This document shows, in pieces, positions 10,992 to 21,820 of a stretch of DNA of 64,000 nucleotides. The stretch spans positions 139,889 through 203,888 of the forward strand of contig MNCI01005996.1 in assembly GCA_015680685.1 (NCBI GenBank). Direction: 5' to 3'. The position numbers were made by a program, and so were the translations under genes. The DNA comes from Gnetum montanum. Its lineage: Eukaryota > Streptophyta > Gnetopsida > Gnetales > Gnetaceae. The notes beneath the pieces are model-generated. The model had not been told where the DNA came from and did not search any database. It worked only from the letters and a program-made list of their open reading frames with translations. The first letter of the stretch is position 1, and every line of letters starts with the position of its first letter.

Positions 10992-12015
10992 TGATGAGTC
11001 ATGAATTTTTTGGCTGTGATATCGCAGCCGTGATATCACAACCATGATATATCAACCCTGTTGTATCAGTAGCTGAGATCTCGCAGCGGCCGTGATATCG
11101 CAGCCATGATATCACATACGTGATATCACGTACATGATATCTCATCCCCCGTGATATCGCATACGCGATATCGCGTCTTCCCTGTAATATCACGTACGCG
11201 ATATCGCGTCTTGCCTCAATGTCTATAAATAAGAGGCGACTCTCCCTCATTTGATATCCCAGTTAGAAATAGCGAAGCTTTGGCAGTTTGATCCCTCCAA
11301 AGTTATATTTTTTCCTGTGTCTGCCCGCAGTGTGGTGAATGTAATTGTACGGTGTCTTTATTCGAGTGTCTCGTACCTTGACATGCACATGATTGGCAAT
11401 AAAGATAGAGATTACTTCATCATTGCAGCATTCACTTTATTATTTATTTATTTTATTTATTTAATGTTATTTACTATTTTCTCTCTCTCCCCCTTAAACT
11501 CCTAGAACGCAGAATGAGTACGACTTGATTACGAGCATTTAAGTGTGACTGCTTGGTAGCCCAGTGGTGCAGCTAGGATCTATGCTTGGTAACCCAGTGG
11601 CATATTTGGAATCTGCGCTTGGTAATCTCAGTGGCATACCTAGGATCTACACTTGATAAATCCCAATGGTAGTCATGCATGAGGTCCAAGATGTGTACGG
11701 TTGATCAAGGAATCTGTTGCTTATCGCACTTAGGCTAGATTAGATTTTCTTACCCTTTTCCTCCTAGCTTAGATTAGTTAATATTATATTCCACTACCTT
11801 CAGGAGTAGCATAGATTAGAAAACACATCATACACCTCATCTGGACTAAACCATATATGACAAATGCAATACTAGTCTAGGTGGAAAGACAGCGAACTGC
11901 GACCTAAGGCTAACTATCTAGGTGTCACAACTAGTCCATCTGCGGAGTTCAACTGGATCGCGCGTGCGATGCTCATTTCGTATGGTTGAGTGTAGGGGTA
12001 CCTCCCCACTCATCA
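10992..12015 (+). mobile_element. Solo LTR of the D family inside element A
   Basis: Starts TGATGAGTCATG and ends CCCCACTCATCA, as do the LTRs of D1 and D2, and lies in + orientation. It is flanked by ACTGT (10987-10991) and ACTAT (12016-12020), a TSD with one change. There is no internal sequence, so it is a solo LTR left by LTR-LTR recombination. It sits in intron 2 of the antisense gene; removing it leaves an 86-nt intron, near B's 75 nt. The TATA box is at 11224-11233. At 1024 bp it is longer than the other family LTRs (856-881 bp), mostly through an expanded GATATC array. Confidence 0.88.
11018..11205 (+). repeat. GATATC palindrome array in U3 of the solo LTR
   Basis: About a dozen GATATC-type palindromes upstream of the TATA box, many in a 14-bp rhythm (units like GTGATATCACGTAC and GCGATATCGCGTCT). 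The D1 and D2 LTRs have fewer units at the same place. The position just 5' of the TATA box suggests an upstream regulatory element. Confidence 0.8.
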
Positions 12016-15000
12016 ACTATATTTTTGTGTATTTCCAGGTTTTATATTGATAGGAATGGTCTTCACGATGATACAAATGCCTTGGCGTTGGCACAGACGG
12101 CCTTGTAGGAGTTCTCCTCTACCGAGAACATGCACGCCGGTGTAATAAGGAAATTTGGGCTTGAGTTTAAAACCTACCCAACCTAGTATTCCAAACTTTA
12201 TGGGAAGTGTAAGGAAGCTGGTTGGTTGGATAGGGAGTGGGCATCCCTCAGACTACTTACCATTGAAGACGTACTAGTGGAGCTCCCACCATTTCCTACG
12301 CCATTTAAACCTGGTACACTAAACCATGGGTCCATTGTTATCTATTCAAGTAGCGATGTGATTTGATTATGTTTTTCTTTTATTTTTTTCTAAGTTTTTC
12401 TTTTTTATTTTGCAAACTATTACAGTGGCGACAGAATCCCAAGAGGTCACTATGATCACCTCTAGGCATAATGAAACCAACCTCTTTTTTAAGTACAGGG
12501 AGGTGGAGGAGACACAAAGTTGACTCTGCAATGGGGCCCCAACCATCCTTGTCCACAACCTTTAGGAGGTTTGGCTCATGGACTTATTTTTGGTTGTAAA
12601 CCCAAGCGTCGCACCTATCAAAATGCTTTCCCTAGCCAATTCTTTCTTCGAGAAGGCTAACCACTTCCGTACACATGTTCATGGTGTACGGGTGGTGTTT
12701 GAAATCAATGACCAACTATTTGCGAATCTTTTCAGTGTCCCTTCTAATGGTCTCCCTATAGGAGAAAAATATAAGAAGGATGTGAACCATTAGGGGGAAA
12801 ATTTCCATTGTGGCTAGGGATAGCTAAGGATTGAAAGGGGATCTACATTGAGAAGGTTAGGCTAAGGGTGGCCAAACTGATTTACCTTGTCATCCTTGTC
12901 CTTGCCTTTCCCAAGCCACTCTCCCAAGGGAAAATCCTTGGAGTGGAGTAGGATTGGATAATGAGGAACATCATTGAAGAAGGGACTCACTACAACTGGG
13001 CCAAGTACCTCTACGAAGGCTTGTAGGCTGAAATGGTTAAACTTCATGGGAAGCTTAAGTCTCATTTCAATGTGCACTATGCCTTCTTTGTAGCCTACCT
13101 GCAATGTTTTGTGGAATTCTTGGTAGTTTGTGAGAATGGCATCTGGGTGCAACAAGATCGTAGTCAAATTCCCAAACTATGGATTTGCCAAGTTTTCTAT
13201 ATGACACGATCCCAAGATCCCCCGAAAGCTATTGGGGAATCATTTTCGATAATGACAAGGGATCGGGTGGCACACCCCTTTCATGCCCAAGACAATGTGG
13301 GAGAGGCACCCCCCATTAACATGGGCAATGTGACAAGGGGGGAATGTCTCATTACAAAAATAGTGATGACAAGGTTGCAATGTAAGAAATCTCGTCCTGC
13401 TGAAGAGTCTCCCCATACAAATGCAGAGATGGGGAAGAAACTGCGACTCAAAATTCACAGAGTGCAGCCTCCAATTTCTAAGTGTGTTTAACTATTTTGT
13501 TAATTCCTGCTACACTGTGCCACGCTAGGTAGCATTGCACAATGTAGCATCTATTCCAATTTGATGTATCTTGCCTACTGTGACCATGTTTTATTAGCAA
13601 AGGAAGGAGAGGAAGAGGTTATGGCCCCTGAAACAAGGGTGACCGGTGAAAATGAAGAGGCCCTAGCTGTAGAGGAAAGGGTCATGGCCAATGAAGAAGA
13701 GGCCCCTACTATAGAAGAAAGGGCCCCATGCGGTGAGGAAGAGGGCCCTACTGATGAAGAGGAGGCCCTCACCAATGAGGAAGAGGTCCTTGCCAATGAA
13801 GAAGAGGCCCCTACTGATGATCCTTTTGCCGAGTGTGGTTCAGTACCAGAGGGGCATACGAGTGTTAAGGATGTTGCTATGCAGTTGAGTTAGCTGGAAA
13901 GAGAGGGGCTCCACTTTGACACTGGTGAGTTTGACCACTTGTTTGACAGTGTGTCAATGGGTGAACCCCCCACTATCACCCCTGAGGGTTTGCTGAGCAG
14001 GAGCTTTACACTATCATTTATGTCGTTCATCAACTTTGTTGTAGTCCTCTCCACTGTGGCTAACACGTTTTATTGTGTAGCAGACACCACTATTGACACT
14101 CCTGGTCCTTCTTTGATCTGTCTTCGACCGTGGGCTGAGACCCTCGACAAAATTCACCTTTATAGAGGGGGTGGTCAATGACATGATCGACCGTCTGAGG
14201 CAGATCGATCTGGAAGTTGGTAAGTTAAAGTTGCTATGCTAGACTTTCTAAATTGTTGCAATTTCACTATGCCACTGTGACTAATGCCCTTTCATGTGTG
14301 GTTGGTAGCCTCTAGCATCAAGTGGGACCCCAGATAAGTGGTTGAGGTCGACATCGTACTCGAATTTCCACAAGAGGTGACCAAAGTACCTCATCACATA
14401 TACAATGAGGCAAGTAAATGTGCACTGTACTTGACATGCTCTTTGTGGGAATTTAGGCATGTGAATGTTGACCTTTGGAAACGAGTGTAAAATCTTGAGA
14501 GGGAGAAGGCCAACCTAACCGCTGAGGTGGGGGATCTCCAGTACAAGAATGAATTTCTATTGGCCTGAGACACTAACGATGGAAGTTGGCATATAGTCAT
14601 CATCGACTACATGAGATATTGGATGGTTTTGTTGCACAACAATGAAGCCACATGCAAAATAATCGAATAGTGCATGCAAATGGACCTTTTAGCCCAAAAG
14701 AACCAAGATTGGAAGGATTATAGTGTGAAGGTTTACGAGTGGGAACAGGCACAGAAGAATCACAAACACCTGTATAAACTGGAATATGCCACCTATCATA
14801 AATAGTATTGAGATGCTTCAGTCAAGTTGCATACCCATGAACTATTCCTTAACATTATTGGTGCTTCTAGGGCTTATGACAGGGTCATGCAACAGCTGAC
14901 AGTCAGTGAATCTCCCAAAAGGGAGGTGACCCTACCTATGGGTGAGACTACCACTGCCACCTTTTCTCCAGGGCCACCCAGATGGACAGCCGTAGAAAAG

Positions 15001-15313
15001 GAGAAAGTTGCAACAAGCACTGATCTAGGATATAGGAACTGGGATGACATCATTGAGGAGGAGATCCTGCAACGTCTCACGGTTGGCATGGATCAGATAC
15101 ATCTCGAAATGGATGCAAGGCCATCTCAGGTTAGTCACCTTTTGTGGTGCCATGGTTTATTTCATAACAACTTTTTTTGTAGCTTTAACTAAGTGTTTTA
15201 TTTTCTTTTTTGTGTAGGACCCAAACGAAGACACAGGACCCACTAAGGTAGGGGATGGCAATGCGGGTGAAGACTCACAATGTAGCGGCGGGGAATTTTA
15301 TTCTTGTCTTTGA

Positions 15314-15868
15314 ATTTACAAAAATTTTGTAAACATTATTGATTAGTATTGAATGAAGAATGGAATGTAAGGAAATTTATTTCATTTTGGCTAATGCATT
15401 CTATTATTTTTATTTTTATTTTCTTTTTAAGCTCCTTGGGAGCTTCTCATTTTAGTTTTAGGCCATCTCAAGCCGTTATAATAGTTTAAGGCCATTTTGA
15501 GACATTGCTTAATGATGATTTTTTATTTGTTTTTTTTTTGTCAATGTCTCAGAGTAATGAAATTTCCAGTTTTAGTCCTTAGCGGGCTGTAGTGGTAGTT
15601 TAAGGCCATTCCGGGCCATCATGGGGTGATAATAATAAATAAAAAAAATTACCAGTTTTAGGCCTTAGTAGGCCATAGTGTTATGCAAACAATGGACATA
15701 ACGTGGACAATGTAAACAATGAGGAAGATGCTAGCATAAGCAATGAATGCAAAGTAAACAATGTGAGCAGTGGATGTATCATTGATGCAAATAGTAATCA
15801 TGGTGGAGGTAGTGAAGTAGTTGTGCTAACACAAGTAATAATTATTCTCAAAGCTACTTCCTAACCCA
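15314..15868 (-). repeat. Spacer with motif array between gag-protease and the antisense gene of element A
   Basis: T-rich tracts follow the antisense stop codon. At about 15480-15680 there are four copies of the boundary word (on the + strand AGTTTAAGGCCATTTTGAGA and CAGTTTTAGGCCTTAGTAGG). The remaining 200 bp is AATG/AACA-rich simple sequence with no coding signal. Confidence 0.8.
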
Positions 15869-17230
15869 TCATGGGCTCGGTGATGCATATGGCCAAGGGG
15901 CCTTGTTATAGTACTCCTTCATGTCATCATCTACTATTTGAAAGGGCAGCTTAGCCCACGTTGCTTCTTCATTCGAACTGGTTTCAACTTGTTCAGGAGT
16001 TTCAGTTTGAACAAGGGTTCTATCTTCAAAGATTTCAATCTCTAATCCTTGCTCCATTCCTACATTGTTTATGGCTTAGGGAACCACTTCATCGCCATGA
16101 ATTATCACTTCCCCTCCTACATAGGACAAGTGAATCTCTTGGTGTATTGAAGAGGAACAACCCTTAATTGGACCAACCACGATCTCCCTAGGATTAGGTT
16201 GAACCTAGGCATTTCCTCTACCACTATGAATACTGTGCTTGTGGGGAACTAGTCCCCTTCCACAAAGTTGATGCGCATAGTTCCTTTTACTTACACACAT
16301 GCCCCATTAAGCGATTTTAAGCAAGATGTTGTTGTGGGCTTGATTTGATCGACCAAGCCCTATTTGTCCACTATGGGAAAAGGGATGACATTAGTAGCGG
16401 CCCCATCATCAACATGTACCCTTCACATCCTATGTTGTCCAACCTAAATCGTGATGAGCATAGGTGACATTGTCACCCCTTTCAGGGTCATCCTTAATGG
16501 ACTTGTTGTGGAATGTCAACTGAAATGGTTGTGGTTCTTCAGTTGTAGAAGGAAGTATGACCGCATGGATTGCTTCCTCCTCTGCCAGCATGTTTTTTTC
16601 CATAGGTATGGACGTTAACATGCGAACCATGGCTTCGCAGTGTGCAATGGATGTCATTACCAAGTCATATAGGCTCAAGATTTTGTTTTTCTGTTTCAGA
16701 GCCTGTTTGACCTAGGTGAGGGCATTGAATAGATCTTGCCCACCATCTTGCTTATTATCCTTCTCCTCCTCCATTCGTCCTAGGGGATGGATCTCCCAAG
16801 GAGGGGGAGCTTCAGGTTGAGGGTTTTGCTTCCTCAGATGGGATCGTGGCGATTGCTTATGTGTCATCATCAGTTGTCAATGATGAGGGGTTTGCAGGCA
16901 CTGAGGACAAGGGGGTAGGCTTGGGAGGACCTGAAGTGGTACGTTCCTTGGCCATCTTATCTATTGAATGCTCTTCTCATTTTTTTGAATGGGGAGGGCC
17001 GTAGGGCTATTTTAGATGGTTGGCTCCATGTGGTGGGGGTAGTTAAATGTTTTGGCACCCTAATGACAAACGGTGCCTATGGTATTGGCTTGGACAATGG
17101 TGTGGATTTGAGCACAAAAGGTGCAAGGGTGGATGTTTGAGGGGGAACTTTAAGGACGAATGGTTGTTGCAGCGTCCCTTTTGCTGTTGTTGGTGTCACA
17201 ACACTACATTGAGGCACACGCACCATGAAT
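15869..17230 (-). pseudogene. pro: Element A gag C-terminal linker and protease region
   Basis: Reads on the - strand with many frame changes. The first part holds repeated PFVLKVP-like motifs (around 17200-17230, 17130-17165 and 17045-17075), as in B. The segment MVRMLTSIPMEKN (about 16610) matches LVQMLTSIPVSEN in B, just before the protease. The protease core itself (about 16430-16150) is badly decayed and I could not identify a catalytic Asp. The end (16057-15869), with ATWAKLPFQIVDD, matches VSWSELPFNVISK at the end of B's gag-protease. Confidence 0.65.
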
Positions 17231-19560
17231 GGTTGCTGTGGTGGTTATGGGTTACTGTCAATATCAATAGTATTGAAAATATACCCCACATTGTTGGTGT
17301 TGAGGGGATCCTTGTAAATGTACATGGATTGGTTTTCATGGCAGACAGGACTACTTTCATCCAAGACAAGCTTACCCTAATCGATCATGCATTGAATGTC
17401 ATCTTTCAATGCCAGGCAATTGTCCGTGTTATGACCATACAATTGATGGTAATCATAGAACTGTTCTAGCCTGAAATTCTTAGGAACTTGTGGCTCATTG
17501 GGTGTGGCCAAGGAGGGGTCCCTAAGAAGTTTGCAATACCGCTTATGATGCTTAATTGCCTCCTCCGACATCCACTTGTGCTGGATATACCCAATCCCTA
17601 ACAGTTGCTTCAAGAGTTCTAAAGGCTTGACAAGTAAAGGAGTGTACTTGGAGCGATCCTTACGCTCGAAGTTGGGTTTAGGCTAGGTTGATACCTATGG
17701 TGCTAATTTTGAAGGCTGACCAGTGTTTCTTGAGCCAGATGTTGTTGTTGTAGCTACCTTCTTATTATTGCTATTTTTGGATTTGGCCTTGTTTGCCATG
17801 GCGACCACCATGGCTGTTGCAGCCTTGGCCTTCTCCTTGTCCTTTTTGATATATGTGTTTTTGTATGCAACATAGGCTAGGTCTTTATTAGCTTTGGCCA
17901 TGTCTTGGATGCTTTTCATTTGAGCAAAAGCTTGACTAAGGGAGCATGGGGCTAAGTAGTACAATTTTGACTTAATAAAGTTGTTTACTACCTCCTTAAA
18001 GATAGCTAATAGATGGGCCTCTGCGATAGGCTCGCAAATCTCATTCAAGGTGACGCTCCACCACTATATGAACCTTTGCATAGATTCTAGCGGGTCTTGC
18101 TTGACGCTCATTAACTGATCTAACATGACCTCCAGTTTCAAGTTATACTTGAAATGGGTCACGAATTGAGTCAGTAGCTCCTCCAGAGTTGAGATGGAGG
18201 CACTTGGGAGCACGCAGTATCAGTCTAGAGCTTTACTTGTTAGAGACATGGCAAAGACATGGATAATAATGTGCAACCACTATTGCAACAACAAAGATTC
18301 AGATCTAAATGTAACTAAATGTGCATTGGGATCACCCTCCCTGTTGTATTTTGTGAATTGGGGGAGTGGCATCCTAGGGGGTAATGTGAGCATGGGTACG
18401 GTTGGGCTGATGGGATCATCATGGTAGAAATCCATGACCTACACCATGTCGAAACTAGCAGCTTTAAGACATTTAATCTCTTTAGTGAGGGCCTGGATAA
18501 GTTGGCATGCTTGGTCCAGTCCCGATGACATTACAAATGACTGCTGAGTTCCATGAATAGCTATCATATGTGTTGATGGGAGTTGTGGTGGAAGGGCAAC
18601 GGCTTGGCCCATGGGGGGCATTATTGGTGCTGCCCCTACGAATGATGCTGCTTGGATCGTCTACCACCTGGTGGGTTGTGCCAATGATGCAGTGACCATT
18701 GGTGGGATTGTGGGGTTGGTAATTCGTGTGACTGATGGGGCAGGCCACAGCCCTGCGCTTGGTTGTACCACTTGCAGTGCTTGGTACGCTTGGTGGTGAA
18801 CGTAATGTGACATCTGGGAGGCTTGTGCAATAGGGAGAGAAGTGGTTGGGGTCCACCACGCAATTGGGGCTGGGCCTACCACTGATGGTGGGATAGATGT
18901 GGATGATGGAATAGGAGCGAGAACTCCATGCAACTGTGACGTAGGCACGATGTGCATGTACAGCAACGTAGTTGTGACTAGCGCTTGATCCGATGATAAG
19001 CCAAAGTAAGGAGAGAGAGTGCTTGGGAATGAAACTGAAGGGGTAGCATGCTAGTGCGTTGAGGATATGAGATGGTTGCCCATGGCTAATAAAAGTGTAG
19101 GTTGTGGGGGAGTCATGGTAATCATAAAGGGGGTAGAAGCAAAGAGTGAGTTTGACCAGAAGACCACGGTGGGAGGGATAATCATAGGGTATGTCTGGCC
19201 ACCACCCTCAGAATGGGAATCTAGGTCTTCCTATCCATCCTAGAATGCCTCATCATAATGGGATGCCGTATCTCGCTCCCTAGACCTGTTAACTCGTATC
19301 AACTAGCTAAGATCCACTGATAAATGTCCATCAGGTGGATGACAACGTCAGGGGTAGGGATAAATTCCCTTCCATTCCGATGAAGGAACTCGAAGTTACA
19401 TTTGTCTTTGAGTTCTTGGTGATCCAAGGGTAGATTTGCCTAGATCTATGCGCAGATGAATTCATAGCACTCTCTGTCTTGTGCCAAGCACTTAGGTGAC
19501 AGGTGTCGGAGCCTAAGAGACTATCGTGGTGCCAGCATTGGGCTAGGCAATCACTTGGCA
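17231..19560 (-). pseudogene. gag: Element A gag
   Basis: Element sense runs from about 19560. The N-terminal part shows NGREFIPTPDVVI (about 19380), matching GGHEFIPSPDDII in B. A Pro/Gln/Thr-rich region follows (18966-18480), then the capsid block TKYNREGDPNAHLVTFR (about 18320), FKYNLKLE and KLYYLAPCSLSQAF (18048-17695). The nucleocapsid segment FYDYHQLYGHNTDNC is the Tat-type CX2HX4HX4C knuckle with the first Cys changed to Tyr. Several stops and shifts break the ORF. The - strand ORFs in three frames across 18480-18966 reflect proline-rich composition. Confidence 0.82.
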
Positions 19561-19847
19561 CCTATGATGTTTTGAGTTCAGAAAGGGACCTCAAGGTTCA
19601 AGGTGGAAATGGTAGTGGCTGTGGGAATCATTTTGTATGATTAAAAATAGATCGCAAACAAGAGACATAGAAATCAATAAGCAATCAGAGGCTTTTAGTC
19701 CTACTGGGTTCCAAAGGAACTATCGTTGCGACTAGTCTACATCACATGATACATAGACAACTGCAAGGGTGTCACGTCTACGCTAGTAGGTGACGGGGTA
19801 CAGATAGTGTGTAGGATTACCTACAAGAAGCAAGAATGGCACCAAAA
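19561..19847 (-). other. Leader of element A
   Basis: Short untranslated region between the primer-binding-like box and gag. I see no coding signal. Confidence 0.5.
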
Positions 19848-19866
19848 GGCCCTCCTTCTAACACCA
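19848..19866 (-). promoter_or_regulatory. Conserved box just inside the 5' LTR (putative primer-binding site) of element A
   Basis: The - strand reads TGGTGTTAGAAGGAGGGCC, starting six bases inside the LTR end. B has TGACGCTAGAAGGAGGGCC at the same place. The starting TGG suits pairing to a tRNA CCA end, but the rest does not look like a standard tRNA T-arm, so the primer is unidentified. Confidence 0.6.
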
Positions 19867-19871
19867 AAAAC

Positions 19872-21815
19872 TATAGCGACAGAAAACGTCAGTGACTGGA
19901 AACACCAAGAGGTCTCCGGGTGCATAGCCTAACCTCAGATCCGTGCGAGGGCCCTGTTAGAGCGAAATGGAAATAGGGTGCCCTGAATGGTATGGTTGAT
20001 CAGACAGGGACTTAGTCAGTGTAACTTAACCTTTCATAAATGTTTGGTTTTAGAAACAAGGTATGCCAGTGAAGCGATAATTATCCGATGTAAAACAATG
20101 AAAAATGATGCAAAGTACAATGATAATGAATGAAGAGTGAAATAGATTTGGGTGAGGAAATGCACCACCCCAAGATCGAGGATTTGATCTTTGTTTTGTT
20201 TGAAGATGTGCAACTAAACATCCAACACTGGAGAGGCACAGCTTACACAGAGTAGTATGGTTACAAGTCCCTGAGCTATAGTCAATAACTTGCTACTCAG
20301 GATTCTTTTGTTTGCCAATCTACTCGCTAAAGTGCCAAAATTCTAAACCCGCAAAAGGATGTCTAAAGCCAACCAGAAAGCTCCAAGCCAACTAGAATGT
20401 TAAAAATGCCAACTATGCTCCCCAAAAGCCAACTTAAAAGCCAACCCTTTGAGCATTGTTCGCTGGGGTATTTATAGGACCAGGAGCAAGAGAAAAACAT
20501 GGTTTTGATGCCACGTGTCCTAGGCCCTACAAGGTGCAAACATAGCTATGCTATGTAGATGTGTGATGCTGGATGTGAACCTTGTTATGTTGTGACCATA
20601 CTATTGAAACTACATGTGCCAATATCTAGAAAGTATGCCAACAATGAAAGAAAAATGGAGCCTTTACTCTAGGACTACATCTTCCCTACTCTTGCGAGCA
20701 GGGTCAAGCATAGGGACAATTTTGGGGATTGGCCAGGGATATGCAAAATGAAGCAAACTTGCTGATTTTATCTACTAAAGAGGTGCTAGGGTGAGAATGA
20801 TCATTGCCAACAAGTTTTGGAGCTAATTAAAAACATTTTAAATGCCTCCATGCAAGTGTTGCATTAATTACATTATCTAGTGTGTTGGTGTAGCGTAAGA
20901 AACTACTCACTACATTGTGCTACACTACATAGCATAGCACAGCGTAGCAAACAGTTAGTGTAGCATAGCGTAGCCATCGATCTTGAAAGAAATCTTGCCT
21001 AGAAGCTGAGTTCATCTGTCCGAGGCCTGGTCAAGCAAGCGACTGCAACTTTGTCTTCCATGCTGGAATGCCTTTGAACCTGCTGCATGCTTGGGGCATT
21101 CTATTGTTTTGCATGCTTGCTACATTGTCCTATGCTATGTAGTGTAGCACGACATAGCAGCTAGTGTGTCATGCATCCTTGTCTAATCCATAATGTTTTA
21201 CCAGGAAATTTTGCTTGAGGCCTTAGGGGTTAAGTGGGATAGCCAGTTTTGGAGGTCGAAGCATTGCCAAGTGCAATTCTCCTACTGGGGCCACTTGGCA
21301 GAGGGACCTTCGTGCATTCTATCCTTGCTACATTGTGCTATGCTGCATAGTGTAGCACCCTGTGTTGGCTGAATCCTGACTTATTTATCATAGGATGTTT
21401 ATTATGTCTTGATGTGTTGGTAGAGCAAGCTTGCTAGATGGTTGCAACATGGAAAAATGCTTTGGAAGATTGACTTGTTATTAACTTGCATCTTGGATGC
21501 TTGATTGGTCTCTTCAAGGCTTACTACACTACGCAGCGTAGCGTAGCATAGTAGATTTCTCCACAAGAAAACTTGCCGAACTCCTAGCGTAGTTTTTGGA
21601 TAGACTGTCAGCTAGGTTAATTGTCCAGTTGGGCAAGCTAGAAAGTCCAGCAGGCTTGTCAGCCTTGGAGATAGAAAACTTGCCAGACTGTATAGTCTAT
21701 CCTCAGTGCCTACACTGTTCTAATGGTCCATTGTGATGTTGCACTTATGGAAATCCTTGCCCAAATTTACAGACTCTGTTGAAGCATCAAGGTCCTGAAA
21801 TTTTATGGTATTTCA
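19872..21815 (-). repeat. 5' LTR of element A
   Basis: 1.94 kb, paired with 1591-3508. In element sense it starts TGAAATACCATAAAATTTCA and ends GTCGCTATA, where the left copy has GTCGCTGCA. The TATA box (TATAAATA) is at 20476-20469 on the - strand. Hairpin-like clusters of GTAGCATAGCGTAGC words lie at about 20905-20975, 21118-21165, 21320-21360 and 21515-21555. The two LTRs have drifted clearly, mostly by C/T and G/A changes, so the insertion is not recent. Confidence 0.93.
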
Positions 21816-21820
21816 ATAAG
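21816..21820. repeat. Target-site duplication of element A, right copy (ATAAG)
   Basis: Matches 1586-1590 exactly. The reading of C resumes right after it. Confidence 0.9.

Larger units (their letters stand above)
9353..15313 (+). pseudogene. Spliced antisense gene of element A (about eight exons)
   Basis: Large gene opposite to gag-pol. Proposed exons: 1, 9353-9487 (tentative; 44-aa ORF with a basic start MAPKGKCK); 2, 10515-10923; 3, 12039-12349; 4, 12426-13481; 5, 13548-about 14010; 6, 14081-14219; 7, 14309-15129; 8, 15218-15313. Introns begin GT (GTGAGT at 10924, GTAGCG at 12350, GTAAGT at 14220, GTTAGT at 15130) and end in AG after T-rich tracts. Exon lengths and protein segments match the gene in B: LLPGANQGI in exon 2, WLMDLF and LFSVPSNG in exon 4, IKWDP and EEEILQRL in exon 7. 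Exon 5 is acidic with repeated EEEAPT-like units. Exon 7 looks coiled-coil. Stops occur in several exons. The function is unknown. Confidence 0.75.
1591..21815 (-). mobile_element. Element A: complete Tat-lineage Ty3/gypsy retrotransposon with an antisense gene
   Basis: A 20.2 kb element on the - strand with two LTRs and a 5-bp TSD. In element sense the order is: 5' LTR (21815-19872), primer-binding-like box, gag-protease (19560-15869), motif array, antisense gene (on the + strand), motif array, pol (8710-5210), motif array, 3' noncoding region, polypurine tract, 3' LTR (3508-1591). The Tat lineage is shown by the dual RNase H arrangement and by RT segments such as GHALLSFMDGF. A solo LTR of another family sits at 10992-12015. 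Frameshifts in gag and pol and a YVDE in place of YVDD in RT show that it is inactive. Element B is a diverged relative with the same plan. Confidence 0.93.

Noticed and set aside
13575-13796. Ser-rich - strand ORF opposite exon 5
   Set aside because: It is the complement of the acidic GAA/GAG repeat of the antisense gene.
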